Assembly (NCBI RefSeq): GCF_020379485.1
Contig: NW_026015087.1
Span: 1 to 64,000 of the forward strand
DNA: 64,000 nucleotides
Source of the DNA: Brassica napus
Lineage: Eukaryota; Streptophyta; Magnoliopsida; Brassicales; Brassicaceae
Reading direction: 5' to 3'
Under the pieces are notes generated by a model that searched no databases, was not told the origin of the DNA, and worked only from the letters and a program-made list of their open reading frames with translations. Below, one piece after another: positions 55,901-64,000 of the stretch; the first letter of the stretch is position 1, and each line of letters begins with the position of its first letter. The translations under genes were made by a program, and so were the position numbers.

Positions 55901-57174
55901 GAATTGTGTTATCTATTGCAACAAACTTGGAGTGGGATTTGTGGCAAATGGATGTGAAGAATGCTTTCTTGCAAGGTGAACTTGAAGATGAAGTATACAT
56001 GCATCCACCTCCTGGTCTTGAGCATCTAGTAAAGCCAGGGAATGTTTTGAGATTGAAGAAGGCTATATATGGGCTGAAGCAGTCTCCTAGAGCTTGGTAC
56101 AGAAAGCTTAGTACAACTCTCAATGGGAGAGGGTTCAGGAAGTCTGAACTAGATCATACACTCTTCACACTGGTTGGACCATCAGGGATCATAGTGATTT
56201 TGGTGTATGTGGATGATTTGATTATCACAGGGAGTGATAAGGCTGGGATTAAAGCCACCAAAGAGTTTCTCAAGTCTGTGTTTGATATTAAAGACTTGGG
56301 AGAGATGAAGTATTTTTTGGGGATTGAGATATGCAGATCTAAGGAGGGTTTGTTTATGTCTCAAAGGAAGTATACTATGGATATGCTGAAGGAGACTGAT
56401 GTGCTTGGAGGGAAGATAGCTAAGACACCTCTTGAGGAAGGGTATAAGGTCTTGCGTGAGGGGGAGGTTGAAGAGAACCAGTTGTTTGAGGATGCTAAGC
56501 TGTATAGGAGGATGGTGGGTAAGCTGATCTACTTGACTATCACCAGACCTGATATATGCTTTGCTGTGAATCAAGTGAGCCAACATATGCAGGCGCCAAA
56601 GGTACATCACTGGAAGATGGTTGATAGGATACTGAGGTATTTGAGTGGCTCACATGGACAAGGAGTTTGGATGGGTTGCAATGGCAGTACAGAAGTGGTT
56701 GGGTATTGTGATGCTGATTGGGCAGGAGATAGAGTGGACAGGAGATCAACTACTGGGTATTGTACATTCATTGGAGGGAATCTGGTTACTTGGAAGAGTA
56801 AGAAGCAGAAGGTCATCTCCTGTTCAAGTGCTGAAGCTGAGTATAGAGCTATGTTGAAGCTTACAAATGAGTTGGTGTGGATCAAGGGGATCTTGAAGCA
56901 CTTGGAGATCGAGCAGGCCACACCTATGACAATGCATTGTGACAATCAAGCAGCTATCCACATTGCCTCCAATTCAGTGTTTCATGAGAGAACAAAGCAC
57001 ATAGAGGTGGATTGTCATAAGGTGAGGCAGATGATCATCTTAGGAGTGATTCTGCCATGTTATACAAGAAGTGAAGATCAGCTTGCAGATGTGTTTACTA
57101 AGGCAGCGAGATTGAAGACAATGGAGTCCATACTGTCAAGGCTTGGACTCATTGATCTGACTCCTAGGAGCTGA
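52993..57174 (+). CDS. R9 Gag-Pol polyprotein (Ty1/Copia)
   Basis: 1393 aa, ATG at 52993, stop at 57172-57174. Gag occupies about residues 1-290 and has no zinc knuckle; it is rich in Arg/Lys near 185-215. Protease Asp294 (DSGATHHM). Integrase has the zinc site near 424-460 (HARLGHPH...CEACILGKHC) and catalytic D479, D541 and E577, with 35 residues between the last two. An acidic Gln/Glu-rich linker follows. RT has YVDD at 1072-1075. RNase H has CDADWAGD from about 1239. It is about 110 aa shorter than R6 (1502 aa), mostly in Gag. All catalytic residues are present. Family function: capsid formation, RNA copying and DNA insertion. Confidence 0.95.
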   Translation: MDSNYLNMEMKHRSSTTMELEEERDGDWSRWAKRALESCGLWSSHGKGKPFMEMATEEGQTRGLKLGNEVVQGDTTKSEIEATLGKSKLVRVVEDRGVIRGLRQGEDECYQLVGRLREVWSELDVVKTHTSNPRCCQERRKQDVIFSFLMEEVCELVKYTCDVWEMNRKPERWKGGTSCKRGRLRKLSKEWLMKRRAWRKDSESEHLSDRMSVILKRIKDVLQQMVIGECSYSAYMGETVGDSADMRGMDTKRADECVTKKEWDELVKHVYALATTRSLGAPAKASTSKPIIIDSGATHHMISDKRLISEVKAATGSVMIANGTRIPIEGVGNLKLFEKNSTAFYLPQFTSNLISVKKATVDLDCQVVFRPNEVEFQDLKTGRVIGRGDSKHQLYHLQTTEAPSPVESVCLSSTTDRCDNLTWHARLGHPHAKAIELILPSMAFNHLECEACILGKHCRTVFPTSETRYENCFDLVHSDVWTAPCMSRDSHKYFVTFIDEKSKYTWITMIPSKDRVLEAFMNFQAYVTNQYNATVRILRSDNGGEYTSNAFKSHLAKHGIVQQTSCPYTPQQNGVAERKNRHLMEVARSIMFHMNVPKRFWSDAVQTACYLINRVPTRVLKKLSPFEVLNKAKPHIDHLRVFGCLCYVMIPGERRNKLEAKSTKAMFIGYSITQKGYKCYDPITRRVMVSREVKFVESKGYYEEKKWEDLEDLSRAPSEKATTLRVLLERLGIGLSQDQEPGRTGPSNQTGEAGGTTPLDHERGNGSESGEQEHNQEDSGQHDQEETQEVESEAQSGGNEQGEPTGLREEAQENVQAEEQVETLRRSTRIRRDPSNWVNTRVYYNAQAVEHPSQAVCSFAEFPEEHMVFMCNLDENEIPRSYEEAMKHKVWRDSVGDERDAMIRNDTWYESELPKGKKAVSSRWIFTIKYLANGEIDRRKTRLVARGFTQTYGEDYIDTFAPVAKLHTIRIVLSIATNLEWDLWQMDVKNAFLQGELEDEVYMHPPPGLEHLVKPGNVLRLKKAIYGLKQSPRAWYRKLSTTLNGRGFRKSELDHTLFTLVGPSGIIVILVYVDDLIITGSDKAGIKATKEFLKSVFDIKDLGEMKYFLGIEICRSKEGLFMSQRKYTMDMLKETDVLGGKIAKTPLEEGYKVLREGEVEENQLFEDAKLYRRMVGKLIYLTITRPDICFAVNQVSQHMQAPKVHHWKMVDRILRYLSGSHGQGVWMGCNGSTEVVGYCDADWAGDRVDRRSTTGYCTFIGGNLVTWKSKKQKVISCSSAEAEYRAMLKLTNELVWIKGILKHLEIEQATPMTMHCDNQAAIHIASNSVFHERTKHIEVDCHKVRQMIILGVILPCYTRSEDQLADVFTKAARLKTMESILSRLGLIDLTPRS

Positions 57175-57206
57175 GCCCCTTAACCATGGAGTCTCCACTC
57201 TTTTTC

Positions 57207-57316
57207 CCTCATCAAGGTTTTATCCCAATGGGTTTTACTTGGTGAGGTTTTTAACGAGGGAGGTCTTCATGGTTTCCAAGCTTGACTTGTTCTACATGGT
57301 CAAGCTTGAGGGGGAG
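57207..57316 (+). other. R9 tail: stem-loop, hairpin and PPT
   Basis: Stem-loop arms are CCTCATCAAG (57207-57216) and CTTGGTGAGG (57238-57247), with one G-U pair and CCCAATGGG in the loop. The second hairpin is CAAGCTTGAC (57277-57286) with its perfect complement at 57299-57308. The polypurine tract GAGGGGGAG is 57308-57316. Confidence 0.85.
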
Positions 57317-57801
57317 TATTGAGATGAAGACCAAGGAGGCTGAGACAGTAACTTTAGAGTTTTACTGTGGTAACTTTATTTTAACCACAGTAACTACTTG
57401 GGGAAGTTATCTGATGGGATGAGAAGGTAACTTAGTGAAGAGAAGAGAGGAAACTCGACCAAAGAGGATAAGTGAGGTTAAGGAAGGATAAGGGATCACT
57501 TTGACAGCCTGTATGATGCTGGAAAGGAGAAGTTACCTTTATACTAGTGCAAGCATGTGAGAAAGCACAGCCAAGTGATTCAAAAGGAGTTCCAGCCTGT
57601 CCTTTGACTACACATGCTTAACCATTTCGAATTTCCTTGTTGCTCTCTCTATTAATACTTGTAAACCTCATCAGTTATTAATTAATGGAGTTTTGAGTCT
57701 CTCTCTCTTTATTCTCTCACTAGAATCTCTTAATCTCTTTAATCTTTTCATCTGATTATCCCTGATTGGTTGAATCATGCTCTAATACACAAAAGTGTAT
57801 A
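57317..57801 (+). repeat. R9 3' LTR
   Basis: 485 bp, identical by eye to the 5' LTR. The TSD copy TCTAG follows at 57802-57806. Confidence 0.94.
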
Positions 57802-57806
57802 TCTAG

Positions 57807-58304
57807 TAGATGGATCTTCACAATCAAATACAAGGCTGATGGGCAGATTGAGAGGAAGAAGACTAGATTAGTAGCAAGAGGGTTCACTCAAACATATGGA
57901 GAGGATTACATTGAGACATTTGCACCAGTAGCCAAGTTACACACCATTAGGATTGTCCTAAGCTTGGCGGTTAACCTTGGATGGGGATTATGGCAAATGG
58001 ATGTGAAGAATGCATTCTTACAAGGAGAACTTGAAGATGAAGTCTACATGTATCCTCCACCAGGACTTGAACATCTAGTGAAGAAAGGGAATGTACTGAG
58101 GCTAAAGAAGGCTATCTATGGGTTGAAGCAATCACCAAGAGCTTGGTACAACAAGTTGAGCACAACTCTGAACGGCCGAGGCTTTAAGAAGTCAGAATTG
58201 GATCATACTCTCTTTACCCTCACTACTCCCTCAGGTATGGTTGCTCTCCTTGTGTATGTGGATGACATCATTATCACAGGGAGTGATAAGGAAGGTATCA
58301 AAGC
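57807..58304 (+). CDS. R5 Gag-Pol, middle RT part
   Basis: Continues R5 in frame after R9: RWIFTIKY, KTRLVARGFTQTYGEDY, WQMDVKNAFLQGELEDE and the catalytic YVDDIIITG, up to EGIKA, where R10 enters within AAAGC (58300-58304). There is no stop in it. Confidence 0.92.
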
Positions 58305-58815
58305 TATTGAGATGAGGAGATGAAGAGTTGATACATGGATAGAGGAAGGGATTTGGAGCAGGCAGTAACTTTGGAGATTTACCACAGTAACTTTATTGTT
58401 ACTGTGGTAACTGAGTTAAAAGACTTGGGAAGTTACCTTGCATCCATTTGGAGAGTGAAACACGCCAGGAGGAGTCTGGATAAGCAAGGAGGAGTTTGGA
58501 TAAGGTCTGGTCAAGGCTAGAGAGCTTTAGACAGGCTGGCACCAGCTGGAAAGCTACCCAAGCATGTGAGGAACCTTATTGGCCAGTTTGAATCAAGCAT
58601 CTTTGACTACACATGCTTCTTATCCTAGCTAGACTGAACCTGGACGAAATTATGTATCCCTAATCTATATGTGTTGTAAACTCTCTCATTAATCAATCTA
58701 ATGGAGTTTTGAGTCTCTCTCTCTATTCTCTCACTAAAATCTCTTAATCTCTTTAATCTTTTCATCTGATTATCCCTGATTAGTTGAATCATGCTCTAAT
58801 ACACAAAAGTGTATA
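58305..58815 (+). repeat. R10 5' LTR
   Basis: 511 bp, TATTGAGATGAGG...GTGTATA. The downstream 130 bp or so resembles the R9 LTR; the upstream part does not. Confidence 0.94.
58379..58410 (+). promoter_or_regulatory. 13-bp perfect palindrome in R10 LTR
   Basis: TTACCACAGTAAC (58379-58391) and its exact complement (58398-58410) with a 6-nt TTTATT loop. The 3' LTR copy is at 63344-63375. R9 has a shorter version with the arms in the opposite order. The function is unknown. Confidence 0.55.
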
Positions 58816-58831
58816 TGGTATCAGAGCCAGG
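58816..58831 (+). other. R10 primer binding site (tRNA-iMet)
   Basis: TGGTATCAGAGCCAGG, directly after the 5' LTR. Confidence 0.92.
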
Positions 58832-58967
58832 TTGCCGCAAAGTGGGAGAGTGTGATTCCTTTTTCTTAAAAATCTTGAGTGTTCTTGAGTGTTCTTGGTG
58901 TTCTTAACTTCTGGGTTTCATTATCTTGGTGGCGTGAGAGGTTCTGGTGAATCCAAATCATCTCAAC

Positions 58968-61900
58968 ATGGAAATGGAGCACAGACCTGAGTCAACTGTG
59001 AAGACTGAAGAGGAGAGGCATGGCGAGTGGTCAAGGTGGGCCAAAAGAGCTTTGGAAAGCTGTGGGTTATGGAGTAGTCATGGAAAGGGGAAACCTTTCA
59101 TGGAAATGGCTGCTGAAGAAGGTCAGACAAGAGGTCTGAAGCTGGGAAATGAAGTTGTTCAAGGAAACACTACAAAGAGTGAGATTGAAGCAACTTTAGG
59201 CAAGTCCAAGCTTGTAAGAGTCGTTGAGGACAGAGGGGTGATCCGCGGCTTGAGACAAGGAAAGGATGAGTGTTATCAGCTTGTGGGAAGGCTGAGAGAA
59301 GTATGGTCAGAGTTAGATGTGGTGAAGGCACACACATCAAATCCGAGATGTTGTCAAGAAAGGAGGAAGCAAGATGTGATCTTCAGCTTCCTTATGGAAG
59401 AGGTATGTGAGCTTGTTAAATATACTTGTGATGTGTGGGAGATGAACAGGAAGCCAGAAAGATGGAAGGGAGGTACAAGCTGTAAGAAGGGAAGGTTGAG
59501 AAAACTTTCTAAGGAGTGGTTAATGAAGAGAAGGGCATGGAGAAAGGATAGTGAGTCTGAACACTTAAGTGACAAGATGAGTGTGATCTTGAAGAGAATC
59601 AAGCATGTACTTCAGCAGATGGTTATAGGAGAGTGTTCATACTCAGCTTACATGGGAGAAACAGTAGGAGACAGTGCGGATATGAGAGGAATGGATACCA
59701 AGAGGGCAGATGAGTGTGTGACAAAGAAGGAATGGGATGAGTTGGTTAAGCATGTGTATGCTTTGGCTACGACCCGGAGTCTGGGTGCTCCTGCCAAAGC
59801 ATCCACATCTAAACCCATCATCATTGACTCTGGAGCAACACACCACATGATCAGTGACAAGAGACTAATCAGTGAGGTTAAAGCAGCAACAGGGAGTGTC
59901 ATGATAGCCAATGGTACCAGGATCCCAATAGAAGGAGTGGGAAACCTCAAGCTGTTTGAGAAGAACTCCACTGCCTTCTACCTACCTCAGTTTACATCCA
60001 ATCTAATCTCAGTTAAGAAGGCTACAGTTGATCTGGATTGTCAAGTGGTTTTCAGACCAAATGAAGTTGAGTTCCAGGATTTGAAAACTGGAAGGGTTAT
60101 TGGCAGAGGAGACAGCAAGCATCAGCTCTATCATCTCCAAACAACTGAGGCGCCTAATCCTGTGGAGTCTGTGTGTTTAAGCAGCACAACGGATAGGTGT
60201 GATAATCTCACATGGCATGCAAGGCTGGGACATCCTCATGCCAAGGCAATTGAACTGATTCTACCAAGTATGGCGTTCAATCACTTGGAGTGTGAAGCTT
60301 GTATACTTGGAAAGCACTGTAGAACTGTCTTCCCAACATCAGAAACCAGATATGAGAATTGCTTTGATCTGGTGCATTCAGATGTGTGGACAGCTCCCTG
60401 TATGTCTAGAGACAGCCATAGGTACTTTGTGACTTTCATTGATGAGAAGTCAAAGTACACATGGATCACCATGATTCCCTCCAAAGACAGAGTCCTAGAA
60501 GCCTTCATGAACTTCCAAGCATATGTTACTAATCAGTACAATGCCACTGTGAAGATTCTGAGGTCTGATAATGGAGGAGAATACACTAGCAATGCTTTCA
60601 AGAGTCATCTTGCAAAGCATGGGATTGTGCAACAAACTAGCTGTCCTTATACACCACAACAAAATGGGGTGGCTGAGAGGAAGAACAGACATTTGATGGA
60701 GGTTGCGAGATCAATAATGTTCCACATGAATGTCCCTAAGAGGTTTTGGAGTGATGCTGTTCAGACTGCTTGCTATCTCATCAATAGAGTGCCAACCCGT
60801 GTCTTGAAGAAACTGTCTCCCTTTGAAGTATTGAACAAGACCAAGCCACACATTGATCACTTGAGAGTCTTTGGGTGCTTATGTTATGTGATGATTCCCG
60901 GAGAAAGAAGGAACAAGCTAGAAGCAAAGAGTACTAAAGCTATGTTCATTGGGTACTCAATCACTCAGAAAGGCTACAAATGCTATGATCCAATAACTAG
61001 GAGGGTTATGGTATCTAGAGAAGTGAAGTTTGTTGAGTCTAAAGGGTATTATGAGGAGAAGAAATGGGAAGACCTAGAGGATCTGTCCCGAGCTCCATCA
61101 GAGAAGGCAACAACATTGAGAGTGTTGTTGGAGAGGCTAGGGATAGGATTATCCCAAGATCAGGAACCAGGAAGAACAGGACCTTCTAATCAAGCTGGAG
61201 AAGCTGGAGAACAACCCCTCTTGATCATGAGAGGGGGAATGGATCTGAATCAGGGGAGCAGGAGCATAACCAAGAGGATTCAGGTCAGCATGATCAGGAG
61301 GAGACACAGGAAGCAGAGAGTGAAGCTCAGTCAGGTGGAAATGAGCAGGGAGAACCTACTGGTTTAAGAGAGGAAGCACAAGAGAATGTTCAGGCTGAAG
61401 AACAGGTTGAGACCTTGCGAAGGAGCACAAGGATAAGGAGGGATCCTTCCAACTGGGTAAACACGAGAGTGTACTACAATGCCCAGGCTGTGGAGCATCC
61501 CTCTCAAGCCGTGTGTTCCTTTGCTGAGTTTCCAGAAGAGCACATGGTGTTTATGTGTAACTTGGATGAGAATGAGATACCAAGATCTTATGAAGAAGCT
61601 ATGAAGCACAAGGTTTGGAGAGATTCAGTAGGAGATGAAAGGGATGCAATGATCAGGAATGATACTTGGTATGAGAGTGAGTTACCTAAAGGGAAGAAGG
61701 CAGTGTCAAGCAGATGGATCTTCACCATCAAGTACCTTGCAAATGGGGAGATAGATAGGCGCAAGACTAGGCTGGTTGCAAGAGGATTTACACAGACTTA
61801 TGGGGAAGATTACATTGATACTTTTGCACCAGTGGCCAAGCTTCACACAATTCGAATTGTGTTATCTATTGCAACAAACTTGGAGTGGGATTTGTGGCAA

Positions 61901-63127
61901 ATGGATGTGAAGAATGCTTTCTTGCAAGGTGAACTTGAAGATGAAGTATACATGCATCCACCTCCTGGTCTTGAGCATCTAGTAAAGCCAGGGAATGTTT
62001 TGAGATTGAAGAAAGCAATATATGGGTTGAAACAGTCACCTAGAGCTTGGTACAGGAAGCTGAGTACAACACTCAATGGGAGAGGCTTTAGGAAGTCTGA
62101 ACTAGATCACACTCTCTTCACCTTGACAGGACCTTCAGGGAGCATTGTGATTCTAGTGTATGTGGATGATTTGATTATCACAGGAAGTGATAAGGCAGGG
62201 ATTCAGGCTACTAAGGAGTTTCTCAAGTCTGTGTTTGATATTAAAGACTTGGGAGAGATGAAGTACTTTTTGGGGATTGAGATATGCAGATCTAAGGAGG
62301 GTTTGTTTATGTCTCAAAGGAAGTACACTATGGATATGCTGAAGGAGACTGATGTGCTTGGAGGGAAGATAGCTAAGACACCTCTTGAGGAAGGGTATAA
62401 GGTCTTGCGTGAGGGGGAGGTTGAAGAGAACCAGTTGTTTGAGGATGCTAAGCTGTATAGGAGGATGGTGGGTAAGCTGATCTACTTGACTATCACTCGA
62501 CCTGATATATGCTTTGCTGTGAATCAAGTGAGCCAACATATGCAGGCGCCAAAGGTACATCACTGGAAGATGGTTGATAGGATACTGAGGTATTTGAGTG
62601 GCTCACATGGACAAGGAGTTTGGATGGGTTGCAATGGCAGTACAGAAGTGGTTGGGTATTGTGATGCTGATTGGGCAGGAGATAGAGTGGACAGGAGATC
62701 AACTACTGGGTATTGTACATTCATTGGAGGGAATCTGGTTACTTGGAAGAGTAAGAAACAGAAGGTCATCTCCTGTTCAAGTGCTGAAGCTGAGTATAGA
62801 GCTATGTTGAAGCTTACAAATGAGTTGGTGTGGATCAAGGGTATTTTGAAGCACTTGGAGATCGAGCAGGCCACACCTATGACAATGCATTGTGACAATC
62901 AAGCAGCTATCCACATTGCCTCCAACTCAGTGTTTCATGAGAGAACAAAGCACATAGAGGTGGATTGCCATAAGGTGAGGCAGATGATTATCTTAGGAGT
63001 GATTCTGCCATGTTATACAAGAAGTGAAGATCAGCTTGCAGATGTGTTTACTAAGGCAGCGAGATTGAAGACAATGGAGTCCATACTATCCAGGCTTGGA
63101 CTCATTGATCTTACTCCCAGGAGCTGA
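58968..63127 (+). pseudogene. R10 Gag-Pol, start lost and one frameshift
   Basis: The R9 initiator ATG corresponds to GTG at 58947-58949. The first in-frame ATG is 58968, seven codons later, and could still serve. Gag is knuckle-less as in R9, protease (DSGATHHM) and integrase (SDNGGEY, GVAERKN) are intact. A one-base deletion near 61207-61211 (GGAGAAC for GGAGGAAC in R9) ends this frame at 61367. The RT/RNase H frame runs open from there to the stop at 63127, with YVDDLIITG and CDADWAGD. Without frame correction only Gag, protease and integrase can be made. Confidence 0.9.
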
Positions 63128-63159
63128 GCCCCTTAACCATGGAGTCTCCACTCTTTTTC

Positions 63160-63269
63160 CCTCATCAAAGTTTTATCCCAATGGGTTTTCTTTGGTGAGG
63201 TTTTTAATGAGGGAGGTCTTCATGGTTTCCAAGCTTGACTTGTTCCACATGGTCAAGCTTGAGGGGGAG
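63160..63269 (+). other. R10 tail: stem-loop, hairpin and PPT
   Basis: Stem-loop arms are CCTCATCAAAG (63160-63170) and CTTTGGTGAGG (63190-63200). Compared with R9, the tenth pair has changed from G-C to A-T on both sides. The AAGCTTGAC hairpin and GAGGGGGAG (63261-63269) follow. Confidence 0.85.
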
Positions 63270-63780
63270 TATTGAGATGAGGAGATGAAGAGTTGATACA
63301 TGGATAGAGGAAGGGATTTGGAGCAGGCAGTAACTTTGGAGATTTACCACAGTAACTTTATTGTTACTGTGGTAACTGAGTTAAAAGACTTGGGAAGTTA
63401 CCTTGCATCCATTTGGAGAGTGAAACACGCCAGGAGGAGTCTGGATAAGCAAGGAGGAGTTTGGATAAGGTCTGGTCAAGGCTAGAGAGCTTTAGACAGG
63501 CTGGCACCAGCTGGAAAGCTACCCAAGCATGTGAGGAACCTTATTGGCCAGTTTGAATCAAGCATCTTTGACTACACATGCTTCTTATCCTAGCTAGACT
63601 GAACCTGGACAAAATTATGTATCCCTAATCTATATGTGTTGTAAACTCTCTCATTAATCAATCTAATGGAGTTTTGAGTCTCTCTCTCTATTCTCTCACT
63701 AAAATCTCTTAATCTCTTTAATCTTTTCATCTGATTATCCCTGATTAGTTGAATCATGCTCTAATACACAAAAGTGTATA
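63270..63780 (+). repeat. R10 3' LTR
   Basis: 511 bp, one base different from the 5' LTR by eye. The TSD copy AAAGC follows. Confidence 0.94.
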
Positions 63781-63785
63781 AAAGC

Positions 63786-64000
63786 AACCAAGGAGTTTCT
63801 CAAATCTATGTTTGAAATCAAAGACTTGGGAGAAATGAAATACTTTCTTGGAATTGAGATTTGTAGATCCAAGGAAGGCTTATTCATGTCCCAAAGAAAG
63901 TATACACTTGATCTTTTGAAAGGTGCATGTGCTTATGGAGGCAAAACAGCAAGGATGCCTATGGAGGATGGCTACAAAGTACCAAGAGAGGGGGAGATTG
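63786..64000 (+). CDS. R5 Gag-Pol, late RT part (cut by window edge)
   Basis: Continues R5 in frame after R10: TKEFLKSMFEIKDLGEMKYFLGIEICRSKEGLFMSQRKYTLDLL and on to the edge (KVPREGEI). The connecting and RNase H domains lie outside the window. By comparison with R6 about 200-240 codons should remain. Confidence 0.9.

Larger units (their letters stand above)
52359..57801 (+). mobile_element. R9: intact young Ty1/Copia nested in R5
   Basis: 5443 bp, TSD TCTAG (52354-52358 and 57802-57806). Both LTRs are 485 bp and look identical. The 1393-aa Gag-Pol is intact, and primer site and polypurine tract are normal. Nothing visible prevents transposition. It is the same family as R3. LTR ends are TAT...ATA. 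Confidence 0.95.
58305..63780 (+). mobile_element. R10: young, defective Ty1/Copia nested in R5
   Basis: 5476 bp, TSD AAAGC (58300-58304 and 63781-63785). LTRs are 511 bp each and differ at one base by eye (CTGGACGAAA against CTGGACAAAA). Internal DNA is close to R9, but the upstream part of the LTR is quite different, so it is a sister subfamily. The initiator ATG and one frame position are lost. Confidence 0.94.
28628..64000 (+). mobile_element. R5: Ty1/Copia host element, runs off the window
   Basis: A plus-strand Copia inserted in satellite and itself hit by R6 (in the leader), R9 and R10 (both in RT codons). Visible R5 pieces are 28628-29288, 49103-52358, 57802-58304 and 63781-64000, with one TSD copy duplicated at each break. 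When joined, the reading frame stays open to the window edge, so R5 was probably coding-competent when it was first hit. The 3' end and 3' LTR are not in the window. The strand and gene order match R6, R9 and R10. Confidence 0.93.

Noticed and set aside
1..64000. Endogenous pararetrovirus, tRNA, rRNA or host gene
   Set aside because: All sequence is accounted for by satellite or LTR elements. No movement protein, coat protein, cloverleaf or intron-exon gene structure was seen.

Overview
The window is plant centromeric or pericentromeric DNA and consists entirely of repeats. I found no ordinary host gene, tRNA or rRNA. The base layer is a tandem satellite with a monomer of about 176 bp and a HindIII site (AAGCTT) in nearly every unit. 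From memory it matches the CentBr centromeric satellite of Brassica, so a Brassica or close Brassicaceae genome is the best guess. That identification was not checked against a database.

Ten LTR retrotransposons, called R1-R10 here, sit in the satellite or in each other. Nine have both ends in view, and each of those has a matching 5-bp target-site duplication (TSD). R1 (188-5905, +) is an old, broken Copia in satellite. R2 (12703-16967, +) is a mosaic non-autonomous element in satellite. R3 (18133-28281, -) is a Copia in satellite and carries R4 (22074-26777, -), a Copia of another lineage. R5 (28628 to beyond 64000, +) is a Copia in satellite whose body was hit three times: by R6 (29289-49102, -), R9 (52359-57801, +) and R10 (58305-63780, +). 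R6 was itself hit by two nearly identical Ty3/Gypsy elements, R7 (32897-39602, -) in its coding region and R8 (41440-48629, +) in its 5' LTR. The deepest stack is satellite > R5 > R6 > R7 or R8.

Removing each insertion plus one TSD copy leaves R3, R5 and R6 with open gag-pol frames (R5 as far as the window edge). R7, R8 and R9 are intact as they stand. R9 has identical LTRs by eye and is the best candidate for an active copy. R4 and R10 are equally young by LTR comparison but carry single-base frameshifts. R7/R8 encode Gag-Pol whose last 77 or so residues lie inside the 3' LTR and lack a chromodomain, which fits the centromere-targeted CRM clade.

The most interesting signals are non-coding. 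(1) A stem-loop with a near-constant loop and a covarying stem is shared by the Copia elements (just upstream of the polypurine tract, PPT) and the Gypsy elements (inside the LTR). (2) A second AAGCTT-containing hairpin abuts every Copia PPT. (3) Helically phased GTACGG/CCGTAC arrays occur in three different LTR families. (4) The R3/R9/R10 family has a Gag without a zinc knuckle. (5) The 3' LTR of R8 carries a 487-bp tandem duplication.
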